Origin: an uncultured Chloroflexota bacterium
GTDB lineage: Bacteria; Chloroflexota; UBA11872
Assembly (NCBI GenBank): GCA_958296175.1
Contig: OY282448.1
Coordinates: 496,001 to 560,000 of the forward strand
DNA: 64,000 bases
Direction: 5' to 3'
A program made the position numbers and the translations under genes. Shown here one piece after another: positions 1-8,060 of the stretch (positions are counted from its first letter, which is position 1; every line of letters starts with the position of its first letter). Below the pieces are notes generated by a model. It saw nothing but the letters and a program-made list of their open reading frames with translations, did no database searches and had not been told where the DNA came from.

Positions 1-409
1 GCGTCTGAAAGTCGATGGCCAGCACGCGCCCCGCCCGTTCCGCCGCCGCCGCCATCGCCTGCGCTTCCACCGCGTTCATGGCCATGGGCTTCTCGCAGAA
101 CACGTGCGCCCCCGCCTCCAGCGCGGCAATCGTCACCTCGGCGTGCGCCACCGGCGGCGTGCCCACCGCCGCCAGGTCCACGTCCGCGCGCGCCAGCAGG
201 TCGCGGTAATCCGTAAACGCCTGCGGAACCCCGAACTCGCGCGCAAACGCCTCGGCGCGCCCCTCCATCGGGTCGGCCACGGCCGCAATCTCCACGTTCG
301 GCTGCGCCGCAAACCCAGGCCGATGCGCCCCGCGCGCAATCCCGCCCGCGCCAATCAACCCCACGCGCAACCGCCGCTCCCCCAGCCCCCTCATCGCCGC
401 CGCTCCCAT
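1..409 (-). CDS. Gfo/Idh/MocA family oxidoreductase, N-terminal part (runs off the window)
   Basis: Only the first ~136 codons are present; the gene leaves the window at its left edge. The start is ATG at 409 (MGAAAM...) or ATG at 394, in the same frame. A Rossmann nucleotide-binding loop GLIGAGGIARGAH lies right after the start and is followed by an acidic strand end (AAVADP). The family-typical CEKPMA motif follows about 90 residues later. These two motifs place it in the NAD(P)-dependent sugar/polyol dehydrogenase superfamily; the substrate cannot be told because the C-terminal half is missing. A decayed copy of its first ~70 bases lies at 2222-2291 on the far side of the restriction-modification genes. 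The family call is solid, the function is open. Confidence 0.85.
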   Translation of the reverse strand, partial: MGAAAMRGLGERRLRVGLIGAGGIARGAHRPGFAAQPNVEIAAVADPMEGRAEAFAREFGVPQAFTDYRDLLARADVDLAAVGTPPVAHAEVTIAALEAGAHVFCEKPMAMNAVEAQAMAAAAERAGRVLAIDFQT

Positions 410-746
410 CGCGCCCCCAAACCGCACCCGCAGCGCCAACGCAGCATGACCCACCCCCAGCCCCCATCCAAACCGACGGGGACGCTACCACACCCGCCGC
501 CCGCGCCCCCGCCCCTCACGCGCCGCGCGCGGCCGCGCGGCGCGCGCGCCAGCGCTCCGCCGCTGCACCTTGTAACCTGTCTGTCAAAAGCAGGCTGAGG
601 CCGGGCAGGGCCAGGTTGGGCAAGGCAGAGCAAGGCAGGCGCGCGCACGTGAATGCCGTATCCATCTCGCAGGGGCCGTCGGGCGTCCTGAGTCCGTTGC
701 GCTTCGGCGGCGTTGGGCGTCTGGGCGGCCTGGGCATGGCGGCCGC
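410..746. other. Non-coding gap before the restriction-modification genes
   Basis: This 337-base stretch separates the divergent oxidoreductase and methyltransferase genes. It is very C/G-rich, with simple CCGCGCGCGG-type runs. I see no convincing gene, RNA or terminator; long open frames on both strands have arginine/proline-rich compositions typical of antisense or random frames in G+C-rich DNA. Confidence 0.5.
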
Positions 747-1616
747 ATGACGAACTACGCGCAGATGGTCGGCCTGACGGGCGGCGCAACGGCGGCGGCC
801 CTGCGGCCCGCGGCGCCTGCCAGTTCCCCCGCGGCGCCCAGCTCGCTCATCGAATCCATGGGGTCCGCGCGCCTCGTCAACGGCAACGCCTTGGACCCCG
901 AGACGCTGCCCAAGGATTCGGTGGACCTGATCGTCACTTCGCCGCCCTACAACGTGGGCATGGACTACGACCAAAGCGACGACACCATCACCTACGCGTC
1001 CTACCTGGACTTCACGCGAACGTGGCTGGCCAACGGCTTTCGCTGGGCGCGCCCCGGCGGCCGTCTCTGCGTCAACGTTTCCATCGACAAAAACCGCCAG
1101 GGCAAAGCGCCGCTCAGCTCCGACGTGACACAACGCGCCCTGGATGCAGGCTGGTCGTACCACGCCACCATCGTGTGGAACGAAGGCACCATCTCCAAAC
1201 GAACCGCCTGGGGGTCGTGGAGGTCGGCCAGCGCTCCGCACGTCATCGCGCCCGTGGAAACGATTATCGTGCTGTACAAGGACTTCTGGCGACGAGGCAA
1301 CGTCGGCACGTCCACAATCAGCGCCGACGACTTCAAGGAGTGGGTTCTCGGTGTGTGGGGGTTTCCAGGAGAAAGCGCCAAGCGGATTGGGCACGAGGCG
1401 CCGTTCCCGCGCGAACTCCCCAAACGCTGCATCCAGCTCTTCTCGTTTCGAGAAGATACGGTGCTCGACCCGTTTTGCGGTTCGGGCACCACGCTCGTCG
1501 AGGCCGTCAGCACAGGGCGGAGCGCCGTAGGCATCGAGTTGTCTGCGGCATACTGCGAACTGACCCAGAAGCGATTGATGCGTGAGTGCGGAGTAAAGCT
1601 GCCAGTCTCGAGCTGA
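747..1616 (+). CDS. Type II DNA methyltransferase (beta class, N4-cytosine/N6-adenine)
   Basis: A 289-residue S-adenosylmethionine-dependent amino-methyltransferase. Catalytic motif IV, TSPPYNVG, is at residues 64-71 and the SAM-binding motif I, LDPFCGSGTTLVEA, is near the C-terminus; this order defines the beta class. The SPPY form is commonest among N4-cytosine enzymes, so N4-methylcytosine is likely but not proven. The first ~38 residues are Ala/Pro-rich and poorly conserved-looking; ATG 859 (MGSARLVNG) is an alternative start that begins directly at the fold. The stop overlaps the next gene by 31 bases, so the two are almost certainly one restriction-modification unit that protects and cuts the same unknown site. 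Confidence 0.9.
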   Translation: MTNYAQMVGLTGGATAAALRPAAPASSPAAPSSLIESMGSARLVNGNALDPETLPKDSVDLIVTSPPYNVGMDYDQSDDTITYASYLDFTRTWLANGFRWARPGGRLCVNVSIDKNRQGKAPLSSDVTQRALDAGWSYHATIVWNEGTISKRTAWGSWRSASAPHVIAPVETIIVLYKDFWRRGNVGTSTISADDFKEWVLGVWGFPGESAKRIGHEAPFPRELPKRCIQLFSFREDTVLDPFCGSGTTLVEAVSTGRSAVGIELSAAYCELTQKRLMRECGVKLPVSS

Positions 1617-2173
1617 CCCCGTACTACGCCAGCACCGTCCAGAACTTCCCGGACGATTTGCACGGGTCCGAGCTGGTGCTGGCAGGATATCGCTGGTACG
1701 AAGAAAACAACGAGACTTCAGCGCCTCGGATGCGCGCCCACAATGGGCGCATGCTGGAGTGCCTAGTCATTGACGCGTTGTGGAAACGCGGCGTCTTGCC
1801 TCTCTATTACCAGGCCAAACTCACCCATATTCCGCACGTCGTCTACGACATTTTGCTCTACCATCCGGAGCGGCCGGTCGTGCTGTCGTGCAAGACATCG
1901 CTACGAGAACGTTGGAAGCAAGCCGACCTGGAAGCTCTAGCACTGAAGCAGGTATACCGCGGCGCAACGAGCGTTCTGGTAACGCTGTCTGCCGAGGGTG
2001 AAAGCGTGCAGCGCCAGATCGAGCGCACCGAAGTCTTTGGACTCGACGCATGCGTGATCGTTCGACCTGACGACCAGGCGTTCGACGAACTGCTGGACAA
2101 GCTTGGCCGCCGACAGTTCTCGGAAGCCAAACCCGTAGAGCCGTTGCAAGGGAAGTACATTCCCGGCGAGTAA
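1586..2173 (+). CDS. Type II restriction endonuclease, PD-(D/E)XK type, partner of the upstream methyltransferase
   Basis: A 195-residue protein starting at GTG 1586 inside the methyltransferase 3' end. The likely nuclease core is E58 (RMLECL), D88 (VYDILL) and S101-C-K103 (VVLSCKTS), i.e. the E...D...SxK arrangement of PD-(D/E)XK restriction enzymes. A helix rich in charged residues and Q follows (RERWKQADLEALALKQ), as is usual after the catalytic Lys. The overlap with a DNA methyltransferase supports a type II system. I do not recognise the specificity. The gene is somewhat less G+C-rich than its neighbours, which fits horizontal origin. Confidence 0.75.
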   Translation: MRSKAASLELTPYYASTVQNFPDDLHGSELVLAGYRWYEENNETSAPRMRAHNGRMLECLVIDALWKRGVLPLYYQAKLTHIPHVVYDILLYHPERPVVLSCKTSLRERWKQADLEALALKQVYRGATSVLVTLSAEGESVQRQIERTEVFGLDACVIVRPDDQAFDELLDKLGRRQFSEAKPVEPLQGKYIPGE

Positions 2174-2221
2174 GAACGCCGTCCCGCAGCTGCACGCGCG
2201 CTGCCCGACGCGGGCAGCGCG

Positions 2222-2291
2222 GCAAACCCTGGGCCGACGCGCCGCGCAATCCCGCCCGCGCCGAGCGGCCCCGCCCGCAACCGCCGCTCCC
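2222..2291 (-). pseudogene. Decayed duplicate of the 5' end of the Gfo/Idh/MocA gene
   Basis: Read on the minus strand, this stretch encodes LRAGPLGAGGIARRVGPGF, which matches LRVGLIGAGGIARGAHRPGF at the start of the oxidoreductase gene (1-409). At the DNA level it aligns with about 310-382, sharing runs such as GCGCAATCCCGCCCGCGCC and GCAACCGCCGCTCCC. It has no start or continuing gene and is a remnant. The restriction-modification pair (747-2173) therefore lies between two same-orientation copies of this segment. Confidence 0.7.
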
Positions 2292-2313
2292 AGTAGCCGG
2301 CCGGCCGGCGCAG

Positions 2314-2323
2314 GCGTTATGCT
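2314..2323 (+). promoter_or_regulatory. Putative -10 element of the GHKL ATPase operon
   Basis: TATGCT lies in the context GGCGTTATGCTGGG, about 65 bases before the ATPase start. It resembles the TANNNT elements found upstream of many other genes in the window. No clear -35 element is visible. Confidence 0.35.
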
Positions 2324-2386
2324 GGGTGCGTCAGCGGTCCCCCGTGCATCGCCCGTGACACCCCGGCCATCCGAAAGACGCGTCTG

Positions 2387-4444
2387 ATGGGTTCCGCCGC
2401 CGCCCGTTGGCGGTTTGCCCGCATGTCGCCCTCGCAGGTCAACCAGGACCCGGTGCAGGGCGAGTTCTTCACCGCCGCGTCCGACCTGCCCGACCGCCTG
2501 GTGCGCGAATCCATCCAGAACTCGCTGGACGCGCGCCGCCGCGGCCAGACCGTGCGCGTGCGCTTCGCCTTCAGCGGCGGCGAACACGCCTTGCCGGTCG
2601 ACGCCGCGCGCCGCTGGCTGGCGGGCCTCCAACCCCACCTCCAGGCGATGGCGCGTCCAAATCCCAGCAGCTCCGCCGGCGCGTCCGACGGCGGCGCCGA
2701 AGCGGACGCCATGCGCCGCGCGCTGGACTGCCTGCAGCAGCCCATGACCTGGCTGACCGTGGGCGACTCCGGCACCACCGGGCTGCAAGGCAACGTTAAA
2801 GCCAACCGGGAATTGGAAGCCCGCAACGACTTCTGGGGCTTCTTTCGCAGCGTGGGCATCTCGCCCAAAGGCGAGGATTCCGGCGGCTCCTGGGGCCTGG
2901 GCAAGTGGGTGTTCCCCGACGCCTCCCACATCAACGCCTACCTGGGCGTCACCCAGCGGGAGGGCGAAGACCGCCCCCTGCTGATGGGCATGGCCCTGCT
3001 CAAGACCCACCATCTCACCGACGACGGGGGCGACGTCAAGTACCCGCCCTACGGCTACTTCGCCGAGATCTCGGGTGAGAAGGACGACGAGTGGCTGCCG
3101 CTCCCCGTCGAATCGGGCAATGCTCCCGACGACCTCGTGGACGGCGCGATTGCGGACTTCCAGCTCGAGCGGCGCCTGGACGGTCCCGGCCTATCCGTGG
3201 TGGTGCCCTATCCGCGCGAGTCGGGCGACGAAGGCGAGGACGTGCTGACTCCCGCCACCATCGCCCGCGCCGTGGCCGCGCAGTATTTCCTGCCCATCGT
3301 GCGCGGCGACCTGGAAGTGGAGATCGTCAAACCCGGCGAACGCACGCGCCGCCTGGACGCCGCCTCGATCGAGCGGGAATTGCCGCATATCGCAGCATTC
3401 CGCCGCGACGACAATTCGCCGCTGGCGCTGCACCGCGCGGTCGAACTGGCCCGCTGGGCGGTTGGCCTGGACGACGCCGCGCACGACGAACTTCCGGCCC
3501 CGGCCAGAAACGACGCCGAGCTGTCCGCGCTCGACCTCCCCACGCTGCGCGAGCGCTTCGACCGCGGCGAGCGCCTGGCCTTCCGCCTGACGCTGGACGT
3601 GCGCCGCCGGGACCGGCCCAAGCGCCTAGTTCCGCAGAGCTTCCGCCTCTACCTGGAACGCGACGACGACCTGCCGCGCGGTCAGGACTACTTCGTGCGC
3701 GGCCATCTGCGTATCCCCTACATGGAATACATCCGTAATCATCGCGCGCGCGCCCTGGTGCTGGTGGACGGCGAGTCGGAACTCGGCCACCTGCTGCGCG
3801 ACGCCGAAGGCCCCGCGCACGCCTCCTGGAACCCGCAGGAGCAACGCCTGAAGGACCGCTGGATTGGCGGTGACGCCCGCGTAAACAAAGTACGCCGCGC
3901 CGCGAACCTGCTCTTGCAACGGCTGGTAGAACGGCCGGAAGAGAAACAGTACGACGCCTTGGCCGACCTGTTTCCAGCCGACGCGGCCGCAACCCGCGGC
4001 CGCAAAGGCAGCAACCGCACCAAAACTGTCGTCCCTCCGCCATCGCAGCCCTCGCCGCTTGTCGTGCGGCAAGCGCCCGACGGCTTCACGGTGCGGGCGT
4101 CCACGCACGGACGCGGGCACGGCGCCGCGGACGCATCCTGGGACCTGCGCTTTGTCTACGACGTGGCGCGCGGCGGCAAAGGCCGCGCCTTCCGCCAGTT
4201 CGAACAGGGCGCCCGGCAGGGCGCGCCCGACTTTTCCCTGCGCGGCGGCCAGCTGCGCGTAGACGCGCGCGGCTGCGAGCACGACGTCATCGCCGACAAC
4301 GCGCTGCTCGTCCGCCCACAGGCCGACGACTTCCACCTGACCGTCAGCGGCCTGGACGACCGCGACCTGCTGGTCGAAGTGTCGAAGCTCACCGGGCCGC
4401 CTGACGGCGGCCCGTCCGCCGCGGCCGAGGACGAGCCCGCGTGA
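2387..4444 (+). CDS. GHKL (Hsp90/MutL/MORC-like) ATPase, first gene of a putative defence operon
   Basis: A 685-residue protein with the ATP-binding boxes of the GHKL fold: N-box RESIQNSLDA (residues 40-49; Glu, Asn and Asp present), G1-like box LTVGDSGTTGL (123-133) and glycine-rich lid GGSWGLGKWVF (166-176). The rest, about 500 residues, matches no family I can name; it contains charged, DNA/RNA-binding-like stretches and a low-complexity region near residue 560. Start is ATG 2387, or ATG 2423 (MSPSQVNQDP), which begins at the more conserved-looking part. Its stop overlaps the next gene as GTGA, so translation is probably coupled. GHKL ATPases of this sort are known (Aravind and co-workers) beside restriction and MORC-type genes; here a type II restriction pair lies immediately upstream. 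A defence role is inferred from context. Confidence 0.75.
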   Translation: MGSAAARWRFARMSPSQVNQDPVQGEFFTAASDLPDRLVRESIQNSLDARRRGQTVRVRFAFSGGEHALPVDAARRWLAGLQPHLQAMARPNPSSSAGASDGGAEADAMRRALDCLQQPMTWLTVGDSGTTGLQGNVKANRELEARNDFWGFFRSVGISPKGEDSGGSWGLGKWVFPDASHINAYLGVTQREGEDRPLLMGMALLKTHHLTDDGGDVKYPPYGYFAEISGEKDDEWLPLPVESGNAPDDLVDGAIADFQLERRLDGPGLSVVVPYPRESGDEGEDVLTPATIARAVAAQYFLPIVRGDLEVEIVKPGERTRRLDAASIERELPHIAAFRRDDNSPLALHRAVELARWAVGLDDAAHDELPAPARNDAELSALDLPTLRERFDRGERLAFRLTLDVRRRDRPKRLVPQSFRLYLERDDDLPRGQDYFVRGHLRIPYMEYIRNHRARALVLVDGESELGHLLRDAEGPAHASWNPQEQRLKDRWIGGDARVNKVRRAANLLLQRLVERPEEKQYDALADLFPADAAATRGRKGSNRTKTVVPPPSQPSPLVVRQAPDGFTVRASTHGRGHGAADASWDLRFVYDVARGGKGRAFRQFEQGARQGAPDFSLRGGQLRVDARGCEHDVIADNALLVRPQADDFHLTVSGLDDRDLLVEVSKLTGPPDGGPSAAAEDEPA

Positions 4445-5205
4445 TTCGGCGTCTGAACGGTACCGGCCGCCAGCAGATCGGGCGCGCGCACGCCGCCGTG
4501 AGCCTGCGCCCGGCCGAGAGCGGCGAGCCGCCCGTGTTCGACCTGCAGCTCGATCTGGCCAGCTACCGCTTCCCGCCCGACGCGCGCGTGCGCGTGGAAG
4601 CCTGGCGCAGCAACACCGTGCAGCGCTGGGACTTCGGCGCGGCGGGCGCGCCCGCGCCGCCGACCGAGGCCGACCGCCGCATGACCGAGGTTCCCGAGGC
4701 CTCCAAGTTCCGCGTGCTGGTGGTGGCCGGCGACGGCTCCGGGCGGCTGCTGGGCCACGCGCCCAGCATCACGCCCACCCTGCCGCAGCGCTCGCTGCTT
4801 GCGGTGCGCGAAGCCGACGACGACGAACTGGGCGGCGAAGTCTGGCGCGTCGACTTCGGCGACGGCGACCTGCCCCAACTGCTGGTCAACAGCGCCGTGG
4901 GCGGCATCAGCGAGGTCGTGCGCAGCGACCGCGGCTTCCGCGCCCTGGTCATGCCCGCCGTGCTGCGCGCCGTCCTGATCCACGCCCTGGTCCACGAACG
5001 CGCCGACCCGGACGACGGCGACGGCGACTGGGACGGCTGGTTCCGACTGGCGGTCGGTCTGCTCCCCGACACCGAAATCCCGCGCCTGCCCCCAGACGCC
5101 GCCTCCACGGACCTGGGCGCGGCCATGCACTGGATCGACGCCGTGGTGCGCGCCTTCACCCTGGAGCGCATGAACGCGGCCAGCCTGTACGAACCGTCGA
5201 CGTGA
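4441..5205 (+). CDS. Unknown protein, second gene of the GHKL ATPase operon
   Basis: A 254-residue acidic protein of unknown family, starting at GTG 4441 within the GTGA that ends the ATPase gene; its own stop overlaps the next gene the same way (GTGA at 5202-5205). The N-terminal half looks beta-rich (PVFDLQLDLASYRFPPDARVRVEAW is cut here by position: about residues 31-55). A segment FRVLVVAGDGSGRLLG (about 89-104) resembles a strand-turn-strand. The C-terminal half is helical (FRALVMPAVLRAVLIHALVH split at about 160-180). No catalytic motif is evident. The two 4-base overlaps make a role in one complex or pathway with its neighbours likely. A 24-base segment of this gene (CGCGCCCTGGTCATGCCCGC and on, near 4938) is repeated after the third gene at 6780. 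Confidence 0.6.
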   Translation: MIRRLNGTGRQQIGRAHAAVSLRPAESGEPPVFDLQLDLASYRFPPDARVRVEAWRSNTVQRWDFGAAGAPAPPTEADRRMTEVPEASKFRVLVVAGDGSGRLLGHAPSITPTLPQRSLLAVREADDDELGGEVWRVDFGDGDLPQLLVNSAVGGISEVVRSDRGFRALVMPAVLRAVLIHALVHERADPDDGDGDWDGWFRLAVGLLPDTEIPRLPPDAASTDLGAAMHWIDAVVRAFTLERMNAASLYEPST

Positions 5206-6776
5206 CGGCCTGGACCGACGCCGACACCGTCTTGAAACGGTACGCGCGCTACCAGACCAACGAGGAAGTTCGCATCTGCGGCGGGCGGGCGCTGCACGCG
5301 CACGCCTGGCCGCCAGCCTGCCGTATACGTCTGCCGCTGCCGCCGGAACTGAGAGCCGACGCGTTGCTGCCCGTGTACGGCGCTCCACCGCCGCGGCCCG
5401 TGATTCTTGCGCCCTCCGCCGAGCTCCAGTCGGCGCGCGGCGGCGCGCCCGTCGGCCCGCCGCCGCCGCGTGACGAACCGACCGATCCCCTGGCGGACGA
5501 CGGCGGGGAAAACCAGCGGGCGAAACAAGACGACGGCGGCCTGGCCGAGTCCGGGGTCGAGGTGCGGCGGCTGACGGCCGAGGGTTTGCGGCGGGCGCGC
5601 AAGTTTCTGGCGCATATGCGCGAGAACCCTGGAGCCTCGCGCGAACCGCCGCGCAGCCTGCTCTTTGGCAAAGCGTGCAGCCGTCCGTTCGACCTCGGCG
5701 TGCGCGTGGAACGCCGCCCGTTCCGCACCCGCCGCGAAGCCGCCGAGTACTTCGCCCCCAAGTTCGAATCCATCCGCCACCTGGTCGCCGACCACGCCGG
5801 CCTCTGGTCATGGCTGGGCATGTTCTACTTCGCCGACACGGTGCGGGTTGAAGACGATCGAGCACGCCTTTCACCTGTAGACGAGACATTTGTCGTCAAC
5901 CACGAGGTTCGTCGATCTTACCTCTTGCGATACCGTCACTATCTCTGGGGATCGTGGCGGTTGTTTGTGACGCACGGTGAAAGCGTCTCGTTTCTACTTG
6001 ACCAGGAGTTGACATCCTTCACTCATTTTGCTGAACGGGCATTTGGATCTATTCGAATATTCAACTCTGTTGGGGCCATCCAGCTGATGCTGCGTCTGTA
6101 CACGAATAACGGTCGGCAGAAGCGAGGCTTTGGTCGCAGGCCCGGCGGCTTGCGGCATCTGCTGCGCGTCCTCGACCAGCTCGAGCGCACCTACGACGTC
6201 TACGGCATGACGCCCGAGGCGCTGGTCCGCATCTTGCCCGCAGAGTTCCAACGCTGGGACGGCCAGACGCCCGCCTCCCCCGCCGCCGCGCGCCAGGAAA
6301 GCGCCGCAGCCGCCGCGGGCAACGCTCCGCCGTCCGCCGCCGCCGAGCGCCGCGCCCCGACCCCCGCCGCCCGAGAAACATCCCCCGCGTACGCTGCGCC
6401 GGCCGCCGACCCGCAGCCTGACGCGCCAGTCTCTCCCCGCCGCCCCGACGCCTCACCCACGGACGGCGCGGCCAGCGAAGAGACGCCCGCCGCTGACGAG
6501 GCCGCCAGCCAACCCGCCGACGATGCCGTTGGCCAACCCGTAGACGAGGCCGTCGGCCAACCCGTCGACGATGCCCTGGGCCACCTCGTCGAAGCGCACA
6601 CCCGCATCCTGGCGCTGTCCCCCGGGTCCTGGGTCGACCTGCGCGACTACCTGCAAGAAGACGCCGCGGCCTGGCGCGCCTACACCACCGCCAGCGGCGC
6701 CCCCGAACCCCGCCTCTTCCGAGACTTCGCCCTCCGCCGCCTGGAAGACGCCATCCAATCCACCGGCGGCGGCTAG
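5202..6776 (+). CDS. Unknown protein with variable core, third gene of the GHKL ATPase operon
   Basis: A 524-residue protein; start GTG 5202 overlaps the previous stop. Layout: a unique N-terminal region (about 1-119), a conserved block from EVRRLTAEGLRRARKFL to the motif LWSWLGMFYFADTV (about 120-214), a core of about 108 residues that differs strongly from the paralogue downstream, a conserved block VLDQLERTYDVYGMTPEALV ending in PAEFQRWDGQTP, a long Ala/Pro-rich linker with short repeats of the QPVDDA type, and a conserved C-terminal domain (LRDYLQEDAAAWRAY). I do not recognise the family; the alternation of aromatic and Arg motifs (LLRYRHYLW, IFNSVGAIQL) faintly recalls DUF6339-type proteins linked to GHKL ATPase operons, but this is weak. 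The core is visibly less G+C-rich than the flanks. Probably a substrate- or effector-recognition subunit. Confidence 0.6.
   Translation: MTAWTDADTVLKRYARYQTNEEVRICGGRALHAHAWPPACRIRLPLPPELRADALLPVYGAPPPRPVILAPSAELQSARGGAPVGPPPPRDEPTDPLADDGGENQRAKQDDGGLAESGVEVRRLTAEGLRRARKFLAHMRENPGASREPPRSLLFGKACSRPFDLGVRVERRPFRTRREAAEYFAPKFESIRHLVADHAGLWSWLGMFYFADTVRVEDDRARLSPVDETFVVNHEVRRSYLLRYRHYLWGSWRLFVTHGESVSFLLDQELTSFTHFAERAFGSIRIFNSVGAIQLMLRLYTNNGRQKRGFGRRPGGLRHLLRVLDQLERTYDVYGMTPEALVRILPAEFQRWDGQTPASPAAARQESAAAAAGNAPPSAAAERRAPTPAARETSPAYAAPAADPQPDAPVSPRRPDASPTDGAASEETPAADEAASQPADDAVGQPVDEAVGQPVDDALGHLVEAHTRILALSPGSWVDLRDYLQEDAAAWRAYTTASGAPEPRLFRDFALRRLEDAIQSTGGG
5560..5844 (+). repeat. Left conserved block of the tandem paralogue pair, copy 1
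   Basis: Matches 7000-7284 at a constant offset of 1440 bases. The first half carries about 20 differences; 5699-5844 is nearly identical (about two mismatches). Similarity then stops abruptly after CGGTGC. Confidence 0.85.
6165..6274 (+). repeat. Right conserved block of the tandem paralogue pair, copy 1
   Basis: Matches 7605-7714 at the same 1440-base offset with only about two mismatches, beginning sharply at CGCGTCCTCGACCAGCTCGA. The intervening 5845-6164 and 7285-7604 are equal in length but strongly diverged. Confidence 0.85.
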
Positions 6777-6779
6777 ACC

Positions 6780-6872
6780 GCGCGCCCTGGTCATGCCCGC
6801 CGTGGTGAGCGCGTTCGCCCGCGACCGTGTCTACGCGGTGGGCGTGTACGCCGGCACGCCCCAGGGACGGCG
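6780..6872 (+). pseudogene. Duplication scar carrying a fragment of the second operon gene
   Basis: This gap between the two paralogues starts with CGCGCCCTGGTCATGCCCGC followed by CGTG, identical to a stretch at about 4938-4961 inside the second operon gene (protein RALVMPAV in both). The rest is unmatched. It is best read as the edge of the segment that was tandemly duplicated, later trimmed. It also carries a ribosome-binding-like AGGGA just before the ATG at 6873. Confidence 0.6.
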
Positions 6873-8060
6873 ATGAACTCGCGGCGCACGCCCGACAGGA
6901 CTGCGGCCGACGACGCTTGCGGCGAGCCGACCCCGCCGCGGTCCGACCTCCCTTCGACGCCGCTCGGGTCGAACGGGGATACGGCCCCGCCGGGCACGGA
7001 GGTGCGGCGGCTGACGGCCGAGGGTTTGCGGCGGGCGCGCCAGTTTTTGGCGCACATGCGCGAGCACCCTGGGAGCGACCGCGAACCTCCGCACAGCCTG
7101 CTCTTCGGCGAGGCGTGCAGCCGCCCGTTCGACCTCGGCGTGCGCGTGGAACGCCGCCCGTTCCGCACCCGCCGCGAAGCCGCCGAGTACTTCGCCCCCA
7201 AGTTCGAATCTATCCGCCATCTGGTCGCCGACCACGCCGGCCTCTGGTCATGGCTGGGCATGTTCTACTTCGCCGACACGGTGCTCGTGGAAGACGGTCA
7301 GGTACGTCTATCGCCGCAAGACGAAACCTTTGTCGTCCACCGCGAGGACCTCCGGTCGTACCAATTGCGATACTTTCACTATCTTTGGGGAGCCTGGAGG
7401 TTGAATGAAGCTCATGGTGAAAGTGCAGCGATACTACTTGACCAGCGACTTACTTCATTCCCTCGAATTACTCGTCTGTCTCTTGGTTCCGTTCGAAGAT
7501 TCAACTCTGTCGGTATAGTCCAATTGCTGCTGCGCCTATATACATCCAACGGTAAGTCTAAACGTACTTTCTACGATAAAGTTGGTGGTGCGGCTCATCT
7601 TATACGCGTCCTCGACCAGCTCGAACGCACCTACGACGTCTACGGCATGACGCCCGAGGCGCTGGTCCGCATCCTGCCCGCAGAGTTCCAACGCTGGGAC
7701 GGCCAGACGCCCGCCGCCGCCGAGCGCCGCGCCCCGACGCCCGCCGCCCGAGAAACATCGCCCGCGTACGCTGCGCCGGCCGCCGACCCGCAGCCTGACG
7801 CGCCAGTCCCTCCCAGCCAACCCGTCGACGATGCCCTCGGCCACCTCGTCGAGGCGTACACCCGCATCCAGGCGCTGCACTCTGGGTCCTGGGTCGACCT
7901 GCGCGACTACTTGCAAGAAGACGCCGCGGCCTGGCGCGCTTACACCACCGCCAGCGGCGCCCCCGAACCCCGCCTTTTCCGAGCCGTCGCCCTCCGCCGC
8001 CTGGAAGACGCCATCCAATCCACCGGCAGCGCTCGGGCGCCGCAGGTGGAGGGCGCTTAG
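6873..8060 (+). CDS. Unknown protein with variable core, paralogue of the preceding gene
   Basis: A 395-residue tandem paralogue of the 524-residue protein just upstream. It starts at ATG 6873 after AGGGA and lacks the ~80 extra N-terminal residues; the shared region begins at residue 43. The block up to LWSWLGMFYFADTV is almost identical, the next ~108 residues are diverged (for example SYQLRYFHYLWGAWRL against SYLLRYRHYLWGSWRL, with better-kept motifs FNSVG and LLRLYTSNG), then VLDQLERTYDVYGMTPEALV to the C-terminal domain is nearly identical again. The Ala/Pro linker is shorter. The diverged core has lower G+C and different codon use from its flanks. The end overlaps the convergent dehydrogenase gene by three bases. 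Function is unknown; the pattern suggests diversification of a recognition surface or gene conversion of the flanks. Confidence 0.6.
   Translation: MNSRRTPDRTAADDACGEPTPPRSDLPSTPLGSNGDTAPPGTEVRRLTAEGLRRARQFLAHMREHPGSDREPPHSLLFGEACSRPFDLGVRVERRPFRTRREAAEYFAPKFESIRHLVADHAGLWSWLGMFYFADTVLVEDGQVRLSPQDETFVVHREDLRSYQLRYFHYLWGAWRLNEAHGESAAILLDQRLTSFPRITRLSLGSVRRFNSVGIVQLLLRLYTSNGKSKRTFYDKVGGAAHLIRVLDQLERTYDVYGMTPEALVRILPAEFQRWDGQTPAAAERRAPTPAARETSPAYAAPAADPQPDAPVPPSQPVDDALGHLVEAYTRIQALHSGSWVDLRDYLQEDAAAWRAYTTASGAPEPRLFRAVALRRLEDAIQSTGSARAPQVEGA

Noticed and set aside
4156..5889. 577- and 410-codon minus-strand frames over the GHKL operon
   Set aside because: The plus-strand genes overlap by exact GTGA junctions and carry the ATPase motifs; the minus frames have no family features.
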